Shown here: piece after piece, positions 1 through 8,091 of the stretch
Layout of the letters: every line of letters begins with the position of its first letter
How positions within the stretch are numbered: the stretch's first letter is position 1
From: G963662265 sp963668545
Lineage (GTDB): Bacteria > Spirochaetota > Spirochaetia > CADAEX01
Direction of reading: 5' to 3'
NCBI GenBank assembly: GCA_963668545.1
Contig: OY764868.1
Span: 2,418,001 to 2,482,000, forward strand
Length of the DNA: 64,000 bases
The notes under the pieces: generated by a model
The model's input: only the letters and a program-made list of their open reading frames with translations
Database searches by the model: none
Told to the model about the DNA's origin: nothing
Translations under genes and position numbers: made by a program

Positions 1-605
1 TTCTCTATAGTTATCCGGTACAGAGATCTGTTTCCTGCTTCAAGGAGAAGCTTGTTTTTCCCTCCGAACCTGGCTGATAAACCTGAGGCCATTATGACAG
101 CTGCAATATTAACCTTCCTGATTACCCTGTATTCTGCAGAGTATTCATGAATTAACTTTTCAAGAGTTTCAAGGTTGCTGCAGGAAACTGTCAGACAGAT
201 ATCATTTCCGGATGAGTTGCGAAGGAGAAGATGGAGAGTCTCATAAAAACCCTTATGCTGGTCAAGCTCAAGAGAACCGATCTCATCCAGGATAAAGCAG
301 TTCCCCGAAGCACGCTCAGAGATTCTTTTACTGAATCCACTGAAAACCCCTGAAAAAGCCTCTTTGTTGAAAAAAAACCTTTTGTTCTCATGGTATTCAC
401 TGAAAAGATTATTACAGATCATTTTATCTTGAATAAATGGTATCAGCTCTCCTGTAACAGGGTTGAAAAGATCATATGCTGAAACAAAACCGGACTCAGT
501 TTTCTTCCTGGATATGAACCCGAAAGGATTTTTCCCATGGCTGAAAAAACCTGAAGCCTCTTCCGTTTTTCCCGATGACCTTCCCCCTGCTATGATATAT
601 ATCAT
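1..605 (-). CDS. P-loop NTPase fused to MocA/MobA-like nucleotidyltransferase (3' end outside window)
   Basis: The ATG at 605 opens a frame that runs unbroken off the left edge (201 codons visible). Residues 7-14 read GGRSSGKT, a Walker A loop, and residues 104-110 read FILDEIG, the Walker B-type motif typical of THEP1/DUF2478-like NTPases. From about residue 168 a second domain starts with AAVIMASGLSARFGGKNKLL, the nucleotide-binding signature of MobA/MocA molybdenum-cofactor nucleotidyltransferases. In E. coli the separate genes yqeC (P-loop) and mocA/ygfJ sit in the xdh/ygf region, so this looks like a fusion of two accessory functions that mature the cofactor of the neighbouring hydroxylases. 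It starts 8 nt after the membrane-protein gene and is probably the last gene of the xdhD-hyuA operon. The ribosome binding site is weak. Sure of the two domains; the exact substrate is inferred. Confidence 0.75.
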   Translation of the reverse strand, partial: MIYIIAGGRSSGKTEEASGFFSHGKNPFGFISRKKTESGFVSAYDLFNPVTGELIPFIQDKMICNNLFSEYHENKRFFFNKEAFSGVFSGFSKRISERASGNCFILDEIGSLELDQHKGFYETLHLLLRNSSGNDICLTVSCSNLETLEKLIHEYSAEYRVIRKVNIAAVIMASGLSARFGGKNKLLLEAGNRSLYRITIE

Positions 606-613
606 TCAGAACT

Positions 614-1261
614 TTACAGTCTCACAAGATACTGAAAAACAATTCCCATGGCTACCGCAGTTGCAGGAAGGAGGGGATTCAGCCTTGCGGGGATCCTCAG
701 GCTGTTTTCGGATGATATACCTGTTTTAACCTTTACAAAAACATAAATTATGACTGTGTTGATTATTCCCAGCATAAGATATTCAAGGATTGCATAAAGT
801 CCGCTCTGAATCATTCGGGAAGGGATATCAAGAAAATAGAGAACAGTCACTTCCGCCAGATAAATAACCCGCCATGACAGGCATGTAAGAACAACAGGAA
901 CCAGTGTTATTTTCCTCTCCCTGGCGAGGGTAAACCTGAAAAGAAGTGCAACAGAAAAACCTTCAAGAAGTATTGCAAAAGCAGGATTTACAACCTTGAC
1001 AACAGGGAGAAAAGGGAGTGCCAGATTTGTCAGTTTGATAAGCGCTGTAACAACTGTCATCAGCGAAACAACTTCAATGCTTCCGCTCCGTTCATATGCC
1101 CTGTTCATCAGCATATATGCAATCGGAAACATTATGCCTCCGCTCAGACCCATAGGTATCATATTTAGAACATAGCCCAGAGTTGCCTCCAGAAAACCCC
1201 ACACTCCCCCGTAAAAAAGTGAAAACCATAGAATTTCTTTTTTGGATAACTTTTCTTTCAT
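614..1261 (-). CDS. Small integral membrane protein of the purine locus, function unknown
   Basis: 215 residues with about five or six hydrophobic segments, starting near residue 10 and ending just before the C terminus. The size and pattern resemble substrate-capture (S) subunits of ECF transporters, but no family signature was recognised. The start ATG is preceded by AGGAGATGTGTA. The gene lies 83 nt after hyuA and 8 nt before the NTPase-MocA fusion on the same strand, so it probably belongs to the xdhD-hyuA transcription unit. Possible jobs are uptake of a purine or of a hydantoin-type intermediate, or a membrane anchor. These are inferences from context only. Confidence 0.6.
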   Translation of the reverse strand: MKEKLSKKEILWFSLFYGGVWGFLEATLGYVLNMIPMGLSGGIMFPIAYMLMNRAYERSGSIEVVSLMTVVTALIKLTNLALPFLPVVKVVNPAFAILLEGFSVALLFRFTLARERKITLVPVVLTCLSWRVIYLAEVTVLYFLDIPSRMIQSGLYAILEYLMLGIINTVIIYVFVKVKTGISSENSLRIPARLNPLLPATAVAMGIVFQYLVRL

Positions 1262-1344
1262 TACACATCTCCTGTCAGGCCGACTTTTTTAATATATATT
1301 ATACACCTGTTGTCGCCGGAATCAAGAAAACCTTTATCTGGATT

Positions 1345-2709
1345 CTAAAGCATTGACAGCCCTCTTTTGAGGAATTTCCCCTCCCCCCTTACAGCAGGAG
1401 TTTTCTCATCATACAGCTTTCCCCTCAAGAATACTTTTTCTATTTTCCCTCTGATCCTGATATTCTCATAAGGGGTATAATCCACATTCTCGATAAGATC
1501 GCTGCGGGAAACAGTCCACTCACTCTCAGGATCCACAATAACAAGATCAGCATCGCTTCCCGGAAGCAGAGCACCTTTCCGGGGATATATCCCGAAAATC
1601 CTTGCAGGTTTCTCGCAGCAGCTCCCTGCAACATCACTGAGAGTAATATCAATCCGGTCAAGGGCCCGGGATATCATCAAAGGCATCCTCAGCTGCACAG
1701 AGGGGAGGCCTTTCGGGCATTTCCTGAAATCACTAATTCCTCTCTGCTTCTCAACTTTATAATTGAAGGGACAGTGGTCTGTTGCAACATTCTGAATATC
1801 ATTGTTTTTCACAGCCCTGAAGAGAATATTGTTGTTTGTCCTGTCCCGAAGAGGGGGACTCAAGATATATTTAAGACTGTCTTTTCTCTTATACATGCTG
1901 TCATCAAGAAAAAGATACTGGGGGCAGGTCTCTGCATAGATATTCCCCAATCCCCTTCGCCGCGCTTCAATAATTTCAGCAAGCGCCTCTTTTGAAGAGA
2001 CATGGACAATGTAGAGTTTTGCCCCTTCTGTCTTTTCAGCGATAGAGGCAAGCCTTCTTACAGCAGCAGCCTCGCATGCAGGGGGCCTGCTTTCAGGATA
2101 GTATTCAGGCGTCAGGTGCCCCTTTTCTGCCAGATCATCTGTAAACCGGTTTATCATACCGTCATCCTCCGGATGAGCGCATATGACAAGGTCAAGTTCT
2201 GCCGCCCTTTTTAAAACTTTGAAGATATCACTGTCTGAGAGGCTGTAGCTGTATGTTGTGTAAATCTTGAAGCTTGAAAGCCCCCTTTCCTTAAGCAGCT
2301 CCATCTTTTCAAGGACATCATCATCAACATGCTGAATAACGCCGTGAAAGGAATAATCCACAGCAGCATTTCCGTCCGCCATTGAGTGGTAGATGTCAAG
2401 CTGATAGTCAAGAGGGCATCCCGGGGGACCGAATCCCATGTGGTCCACTATTGCAGTTGTCCCCCCCCTCAGGGCAGCAGCTGTCCCGGTATAGAAATCA
2501 TCAACAGCAACTGCATCTCCTGTATCAAGACCCATATGGGTATGGACATCAACCCCCCCCGGCAGTATGTATTTTCCCGAGGCATCAATTACCTTCTCAT
2601 TCCCGGGTTCAAGGTTTTCATCAACAGCTTCAATCCTGCCGTCAGTTATTCTGATATTCCCTTTAAAAACCCTGTCAGGGCTTACAATTTTCCCGTTAAT
2701 AATCAGCAT
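1345..2709 (-). CDS. hyuA: Hydantoinase/dihydropyrimidinase-type amidohydrolase
   Basis: A 454-residue cyclic amidohydrolase that should open a cyclic ureide ring (hydantoin or dihydropyrimidine type) in the cytoplasm. The binuclear-metal ligands of the family are visible: H56 and H58 in DVHTHM, the lysine that is normally carboxylated at K148 (SFKIYTTYSY), H179 in CAHPEDD, H236 in VHVSS and D311 in TDHCPF. Length is normal for the family. The start ATG at 2709 has a strong GGGGGAGG Shine-Dalgarno that lies inside the last codons of the upstream hydroxylase gene, and the two genes overlap by a few bases, so they are translationally coupled. E. coli HyuA is encoded in the same urate-related cluster. 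The true substrate here is inferred. Confidence 0.88.
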   Translation of the reverse strand: MLIINGKIVSPDRVFKGNIRITDGRIEAVDENLEPGNEKVIDASGKYILPGGVDVHTHMGLDTGDAVAVDDFYTGTAAALRGGTTAIVDHMGFGPPGCPLDYQLDIYHSMADGNAAVDYSFHGVIQHVDDDVLEKMELLKERGLSSFKIYTTYSYSLSDSDIFKVLKRAAELDLVICAHPEDDGMINRFTDDLAEKGHLTPEYYPESRPPACEAAAVRRLASIAEKTEGAKLYIVHVSSKEALAEIIEARRRGLGNIYAETCPQYLFLDDSMYKRKDSLKYILSPPLRDRTNNNILFRAVKNNDIQNVATDHCPFNYKVEKQRGISDFRKCPKGLPSVQLRMPLMISRALDRIDITLSDVAGSCCEKPARIFGIYPRKGALLPGSDADLVIVDPESEWTVSRSDLIENVDYTPYENIRIRGKIEKVFLRGKLYDEKTPAVRGEGKFLKRGLSML

Positions 2710-5306
2710 ATTCCACCTCCCCCTGCCTGAACACGGCCGTCTCTCCTTTTCCGTGAATACCAGGTGTTTTCAAGCGGGAGAGAATTTCTGAATACCCTGT
2801 CCAGGGAATAATATGCCCCCTGGACAGCAGGGGCTGTCGGAATTGCAGATATTTCCCCTATCCCCTTGCTGCCGTAAGAGAGAGGCGATCTGTAATCCCT
2901 GAGAGCTATGCGGACATTTATTTCAGGTACCTTGTCCGCCCTGAAAAGCCCCAGAGTTCCGAACCTGGCCGAAGGGACACAGTTTTCAAGGGGAAAATCC
3001 TCTGTAAGGGCATATCCCAGTCCCATGACAACACCCCCCTCGATCTGCCCTTCAAGACTTTTCCTGTTGATTACCTGTCCAACATCATAAACAGCTTCAA
3101 CTTTTTCAAGTTTACCGTTTTCATCAATAACAGCAACCTGTACACCGTAGCTGTAGGCAATATGGCTTACAGGGTGCTCTTTGGGACTGTCTATGGGATC
3201 TGTTACACCTGTATATTCATCATAGAATTCCTCCCCTTCAAGCTCTGAAAGGGAAAAGCCGGAATCAAGTTTTTCCCTGAGCTTTACGCACGCCCTTCTT
3301 ACAGCTTCCCCTGTGAAAAGTGTCTGGCGGGATGCTGTAGTGGAACCGGAATCAGGGGTAAGAGATGTGTCGGGGCTGCAGAGTATCAGAAGCCCGGGTA
3401 CTGTTTTCAGGGTTTCACATGCAATCTGGAGGATAACAGTATCAAGCCCCTGCCCCACGCGGGCCGCGCTTGTATAAAGCGTTATTTTTCCCCCGGTCAC
3501 TTTCAGCCTGCATCTTCCGGTATCTTTCACCCCAACACCGAGACCTGAATTCTTGATTGCACACGCAATCCCCCTGTACCTGCTGCTGTAATAGATATCC
3601 CTTGCCATATCAAGACATTCAACTATTGCAGTTGATTCATCTGCATACTGGCCGTTTGGAAGAACATCACCGGGCCTGACAGCATTTATATATCTTATTT
3701 CAAAGGGATCAATTCCCGCTTTTTCCGCCAGCAGGTTAAGGGAACACTCCATTGCAAAGTTGCTCTGAGGGACTCCGAATCCCCTGAAAGCTCCGGCCGG
3801 GGGATTGTTTGTATAGACAGCAGTTCCCTTTATACTGATATTTCTGAAATTATAAGGCCCCCCCGCATGGGTACAGGCCCTCTGAAGTACGGGACCTCCG
3901 AGCGATGCATAGGCACCTGTATCGGAAACTATCCCGGCCCTGAGTGCTGTAAGCTTTCCCTTCTCATCGCAGGAGACAGTCAGGTCAATCTCCATTGCAT
4001 GGCGCTTGGGGTGAATATTAAGGCTCTCCTGCCTTGAAAGCCTAACCTTCACAGGCAGTTTGAGAAGATATGCCATAAGTGCTGCATGATGCTGGACACT
4101 CATGTCCTCCTTTCCTCCGAAAGCCCCCCCAACAAGGTTTGCAATGCATCTGACATTTTTTTTATCTATCCCCAGCACAGGTGCAATTTCCCTCTGTTCA
4201 TCATATATGCTCTGGCTCCCTGAATAGACAGCAACACCCTCTCCGTCAGGCATTGCAACAGCACACTCTGTTTCCATAAAAGCATGGTCTGTAAAAGGTG
4301 TACTGTATTTTTCCCTTACAACATAAGCTGACTTCCTGAAAACATCTTCGACATCCTCGCCCCTCACAAGTGTTTCAATATCCAGTATATTACCCCCCTC
4401 ATGTATGAGGGGGGCATCCTCTTTAAGCGATTCCTCCGGGGAACGCATTGGGGTAAGCTCCTGGTATTCAATCCTGACAAGCTTTTTGATTTCATCAAGA
4501 GATTCTTTTTTTCTTGAGGCTACAAGTACAATTGCATCGCCGATATATCTTGTTACTTCCCCTTCAGGTATAAGTACGTCCCAGTCCTTGATAATGTGCC
4601 CTGTTTTATTGATTCCGGGAATATCAGCTGCTGTAATAATCCCTGCCGCATCAGGATGCTTAAGAGCATCTTCGATATCTATCCTGATTATTCTCGCCCT
4701 GGGGTATTCAGACCTTACAGCGCTTCCATACACCATTCCGTCAATATGCATGTCATCAGTATATATCCCCTTTCCGAGGACCTTGATTTCAGCATCAGCC
4801 CTGGGATAATTGCTGTCTGGAAAACACGGGCAGCTGGTATCTGGGATTTCTAGACCGTCTCTAAGATATTCTGATGCAAGAAGGAGGGCTTTGATTATTT
4901 TTTTATAACCGGTACAGCGGCATATATTTCCTGAAACAGCCTTTGCAATATCCCCTTCTGAGGGGCTGCTGTTGGAATCTATCAGTGCCTTGCCGCTCAT
5001 TATCATGCCGGGTATGCAGAAACCGCACTGTACAGCTCCCGCCTCTCTGAATGCAAAGGAGTAAACCTCCTTTTCCCGGTCTGAAAGACCTTCCACAGTT
5101 ATCACTTCGCATCCGTCAAGGTTAATGAGTTTCCGGGTACAGGAGTTTCTGGCCTTGCCGTCAATAATGACTGTACAGCTTCCGCATGCACCTTCTGAAC
5201 AGCCGTCTTTTACAGATGTGATCCTCAGCTCCTCCCTGAGGAACTCAAGCAGGGAACAGGTTTTATCCGTGTTTACAGTTCTTCCGTTTACTTTGAACTG
5301 GACCAT
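2703..5306 (-). CDS. xdhD: XdhD-like fused 2Fe-2S/molybdopterin hydroxylase
   Basis: 867 residues combining the iron-sulfur and molybdenum subunits of the xanthine dehydrogenase family in one chain, as in E. coli XdhD. The N-terminal plant-type 2Fe-2S site has C36, C41, C44 and C56; the second site has C94, C97, C129 and C131 (ICRCTGY). The molybdopterin part begins near residue 170, with GGAFGGKE at 393-400, AFRGFG at 506-511 and the catalytic glutamate E818 in GSKGIGE. No FAD domain is present, so electrons must pass to a partner protein; YgfK is a candidate. The start at 5306 is preceded by AAGGTG and an AT-rich stretch with TATATTATAAAT that may hold the promoter. It is first gene of the xdhD-hyuA-membrane protein-mocA unit. 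Substrate (a purine such as urate or xanthine) is inferred from context. Confidence 0.88.
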   Translation of the reverse strand: MVQFKVNGRTVNTDKTCSLLEFLREELRITSVKDGCSEGACGSCTVIIDGKARNSCTRKLINLDGCEVITVEGLSDREKEVYSFAFREAGAVQCGFCIPGMIMSGKALIDSNSSPSEGDIAKAVSGNICRCTGYKKIIKALLLASEYLRDGLEIPDTSCPCFPDSNYPRADAEIKVLGKGIYTDDMHIDGMVYGSAVRSEYPRARIIRIDIEDALKHPDAAGIITAADIPGINKTGHIIKDWDVLIPEGEVTRYIGDAIVLVASRKKESLDEIKKLVRIEYQELTPMRSPEESLKEDAPLIHEGGNILDIETLVRGEDVEDVFRKSAYVVREKYSTPFTDHAFMETECAVAMPDGEGVAVYSGSQSIYDEQREIAPVLGIDKKNVRCIANLVGGAFGGKEDMSVQHHAALMAYLLKLPVKVRLSRQESLNIHPKRHAMEIDLTVSCDEKGKLTALRAGIVSDTGAYASLGGPVLQRACTHAGGPYNFRNISIKGTAVYTNNPPAGAFRGFGVPQSNFAMECSLNLLAEKAGIDPFEIRYINAVRPGDVLPNGQYADESTAIVECLDMARDIYYSSRYRGIACAIKNSGLGVGVKDTGRCRLKVTGGKITLYTSAARVGQGLDTVILQIACETLKTVPGLLILCSPDTSLTPDSGSTTASRQTLFTGEAVRRACVKLREKLDSGFSLSELEGEEFYDEYTGVTDPIDSPKEHPVSHIAYSYGVQVAVIDENGKLEKVEAVYDVGQVINRKSLEGQIEGGVVMGLGYALTEDFPLENCVPSARFGTLGLFRADKVPEINVRIALRDYRSPLSYGSKGIGEISAIPTAPAVQGAYYSLDRVFRNSLPLENTWYSRKRRDGRVQAGGGGIC

Positions 5307-5433
5307 TTATCAACACCTTAAATTCATTATATTTATAATATAGCATATATTCTGGGAAACTGAGATATTAAAGAGGAGTAATGGGCACTGCTATGTCAGG
5401 GCAGCAAGAAGGTTTTAAAACCAGGGTATATCT

Positions 5434-6498
5434 TCAGAACCACTTCTTTTTTTTAAAGATAAATATCATAAAAAGGGCAATTGCCGACATGCCTGCAAGA
5501 AAAAAGTAATAGCTGTACCTGAAATGGAGTTCCGGCAGGTATTCAAAATTGGTACCGTATATTCCTGCGATAAAGGTAAGCGGGATGAATATGGTTGAAA
5601 AAATGGTTAGAAACCTGAAAATATCATTGTTTCTGTTATTAAGCATTGAATTAAAGAGATTGTAATAATCTGAAAGCAATTCCCTGTATACATCAACACC
5701 GTCAACCGCCTTGAAAATCAGGTCCTGCAGGTCCTTGAAAAAGATTTCTGTCTCATCTGAAATTACACTGTTTTCAAACCTGAGAAGTCTTATAACTGAA
5801 TCCTTTACAGGCCTGACTGTTTTGCTTATAAAATTGATTTCCTTTTTGTAAATATTTATCTTTCTCACAACTGAAGGAGAGGGTTTGTCAAGAATAATAT
5901 TTTCAAGCTCCTCTATCCTGTCACCGAGGATTTCAATTATATGAAGATAGTTATCAGCAATTGTATCAAGAAGAGCATAGGCAAGATAATCAGAGCCTGA
6001 TGACCTTATCCTCCCCTTCTGCTTTCTTATCCTGTCCCTTACAGGGTCAAAAACATCTCCCGGCTGCTCCTGAAAAGTTATAACAAGATCTTTTTTAACT
6101 ATCATGGCAACCTGTTCAGTGTTTACAATCTTTCTCTTCTCGTCAAAATCAAGCATTTTTATAATAATGAATACTTCGCTGTCATATTCCTCTATTTTAG
6201 GTCTCTGACCTGTATTCAGAATATCTTCTGTAAGAAGGGGATGAAGGGAAAATGTTTTTCCCACCTTCCCGATAAGGTCTGTATCATGTATTCCGTCAAT
6301 ATTGATCCACCTGATAAAACCATCATCTGCAGTCTTTTCAAGATCTTCAACACTTTCAAGAATATTCTCCCTGATATTATCCTCGTTATACTCCATCATG
6401 CTTATTTTTGAAAAATCAACTTTCTGTTTTCCGATAAATACAAAAGCGCCGGGGGGAAGCCCGTTACTGTCACTCTGGTTGCGGATAAATCTTGCCAT
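5434..6498 (-). CDS. corA: CorA-family divalent-cation transporter with GTN signature
   Basis: 354 residues with the CorA layout: a large cytoplasmic N-terminal domain, a long helix, then two C-terminal membrane helices separated by the short external loop. The loop reads YGTNFEYLPEL (residues 314-324), where the family signature is GMN; G315 and N317 are kept but the methionine is threonine. The rest of the loop matches Mg2+-type CorA well. The C terminus ends in a lysine-rich KKKKWF. AAGGAGATGTTAA precedes the start. It likely forms a pentameric Mg2+ (or Co2+/Ni2+) channel in the inner membrane. It lies just downstream of a ktrB-ktrA-unknown membrane gene series on the same strand. Confidence 0.87.
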   Translation of the reverse strand: MARFIRNQSDSNGLPPGAFVFIGKQKVDFSKISMMEYNEDNIRENILESVEDLEKTADDGFIRWINIDGIHDTDLIGKVGKTFSLHPLLTEDILNTGQRPKIEEYDSEVFIIIKMLDFDEKRKIVNTEQVAMIVKKDLVITFQEQPGDVFDPVRDRIRKQKGRIRSSGSDYLAYALLDTIADNYLHIIEILGDRIEELENIILDKPSPSVVRKINIYKKEINFISKTVRPVKDSVIRLLRFENSVISDETEIFFKDLQDLIFKAVDGVDVYRELLSDYYNLFNSMLNNRNNDIFRFLTIFSTIFIPLTFIAGIYGTNFEYLPELHFRYSYYFFLAGMSAIALFMIFIFKKKKWF

Positions 6499-6509
6499 TT
6501 AACATCTCC

Positions 6510-7313
6510 TTAAATATCACTTTTTTTCTTCGGCCTGATCAAACCAGATCCCAGCTTCTTTATATTAAAAAAACTCAGCCTGTTTTTTTTCATTGATTTG
6601 ATTATTTCCTTTGATGCGGGGATAATACTGAGATTAATATGGGCATCAAAGAAAAGGACCATATAATCAAGTTCGTTTACAAAGTTGAATACCGGATATA
6701 TGTAGGCATTCATAGACTCAATCTTCTTCATGCTCCTGCTTGATACAAGGGAATCAATCTCTGCTGAAATATTAAAATCGGGAAAAACCTCGGTTATCAG
6801 CCGGTTTTTTACTGAAGGGCTGTTTTTATCCTTTTTCTCTATCGCTTCAGAGATAAAAAGCATTTCACCGGTTACAGAAAGTACAATAACCTTTTTTTCT
6901 ATAAAAGTGAAAATAATATTAATAAGGCGGTTGAGGGAAGCTATCTTGATGGATTTTCTTTCGCTTATACTGTTAAGTTCTATATAGATTTCGGAAAGCT
7001 TGTTTCCGAGCCTCCCGAGTTTTTTAAGTCCCTCGGCAGTTGAAATACCGTGCGTCCTGCTCATCAGGAGGAGTTTATCAAGGGATTTTTCAAACCTGAA
7101 GCTCTTATGAATAATTCCTGCACCGGAAAACAATATCAGGATAAAAAGGGTTATTCCCCAGAAAAAAATATCTTCAGCAGATTTCTTTATCCCATCACCT
7201 GGAATCTGATCCAGAGACAAAACTGTTAAATAGGAATATATCCCGAATCCCAGGAACAGGAGTGAGACCGCAATAACATAAAAATAAATTGAAATCTTTT
7301 TTGAAACTATCAT
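6510..7313 (-). CDS. Two-helix membrane protein with PAS-like cytoplasmic region, unknown
   Basis: 267 residues, not recognised as a named family. Two transmembrane helices (about 9-30 and 49-67) enclose a short external loop. They are followed by a helical, coiled-coil-like stretch and then a region (about 125-230) whose alternating strand pattern, with VLSVTGEMLFIS, resembles a PAS/sensor fold. The C terminus is basic. It starts 2 nt after the ktrA stop and ends 11 nt before corA, so it is almost certainly co-transcribed with both. It could be a sensor or accessory subunit for K+ or Mg2+ transport; that is inference from position only. Confidence 0.55.
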   Translation of the reverse strand: MIVSKKISIYFYVIAVSLLFLGFGIYSYLTVLSLDQIPGDGIKKSAEDIFFWGITLFILILFSGAGIIHKSFRFEKSLDKLLLMSRTHGISTAEGLKKLGRLGNKLSEIYIELNSISERKSIKIASLNRLINIIFTFIEKKVIVLSVTGEMLFISEAIEKKDKNSPSVKNRLITEVFPDFNISAEIDSLVSSRSMKKIESMNAYIYPVFNFVNELDYMVLFFDAHINLSIIPASKEIIKSMKKNRLSFFNIKKLGSGLIRPKKKSDI

Positions 7314-7315
7314 AA

Positions 7316-8008
7316 CTATTCTGACGCCTTGATAAAATCCTCGATATCCCTGTTTCTTCCGGCCACTATAAGAATATCATTCTCCTGAAGTGAAACAGAA
7401 TCTTCAGGTACAATAATGCTTACTTCCTTCTCCGGATTACCAACCTCATCAATATCCAGCTTTATCCGTTTTATATAAATCAGGTTAAGTGAAAACTTTG
7501 AACTTATCTGCAGGTCTGAAACTTTTTTCCCGAAAAAGACTGAAGGCAGCATGATTTCAGACAGGCTGTGCTCGGGGGAAAAGGAAATCCTTTCAAGCAG
7601 CTGCGGAGCAATAAGCCTTTTACCAAGCCTTATCCCCCCCCCTATTTCAAGGTTTATGACCTCATTTGCCCCGATCTGTTTCAGAACCTTCTGATGAAGG
7701 TCTGTTACAGACCTTGATATTACATAGGGAACTGAAATCTGCTTTAGAATAGCAGTTGTAAGTATATTGGCCTCAACATTGTCACCTATTGCAACTATTG
7801 CTATATCAACTTCATCCCTGAGCAGTGATGAAAGGGCATTTTCATCTGTTGAATCCAGGATCACAGCTGTTGTTACTATTTCATTCATCTGTTCAACAAG
7901 AACAGGATCATTGTCGACAGCAATAACCTTTCCACCGTTTTCAGTTATTGTAGTGCAGAGCTGTCTTCCGAAAGACCCAAGCCCTATTACTGCAAATACT
8001 TTTTCCAT
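7316..8008 (-). CDS. ktrA: KtrA/TrkA-type K+ channel regulatory subunit
   Basis: About 230 residues from the ATG at 8008, chosen because AGGAGAATAT lies directly upstream; an in-frame codon at 8035 has no such site. The N terminus starts with the Rossmann loop FAVIGLGSFG followed by the acidic strand end AVDNDP, the nucleotide-binding signature of RCK_N. The C-terminal 80 residues fit an RCK_C (TrkA_C) domain. These cytoplasmic subunits form octameric rings that gate KtrB/TrkH in response to ATP/ADP or NAD(H). The gene follows ktrB by 83 nt on the same strand, consistent with a K+ uptake operon. Confidence 0.9.
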   Translation of the reverse strand: MEKVFAVIGLGSFGRQLCTTITENGGKVIAVDNDPVLVEQMNEIVTTAVILDSTDENALSSLLRDEVDIAIVAIGDNVEANILTTAILKQISVPYVISRSVTDLHQKVLKQIGANEVINLEIGGGIRLGKRLIAPQLLERISFSPEHSLSEIMLPSVFFGKKVSDLQISSKFSLNLIYIKRIKLDIDEVGNPEKEVSIIVPEDSVSLQENDILIVAGRNRDIEDFIKASE

Positions 8009-8091
8009 ATATTCTCCTATAAAGTTATCGGACACTCCCTGTCAGGAAGGTTTTGCCTCTTATGATAAAAACAGGCTTCTGTCATTCCCCT

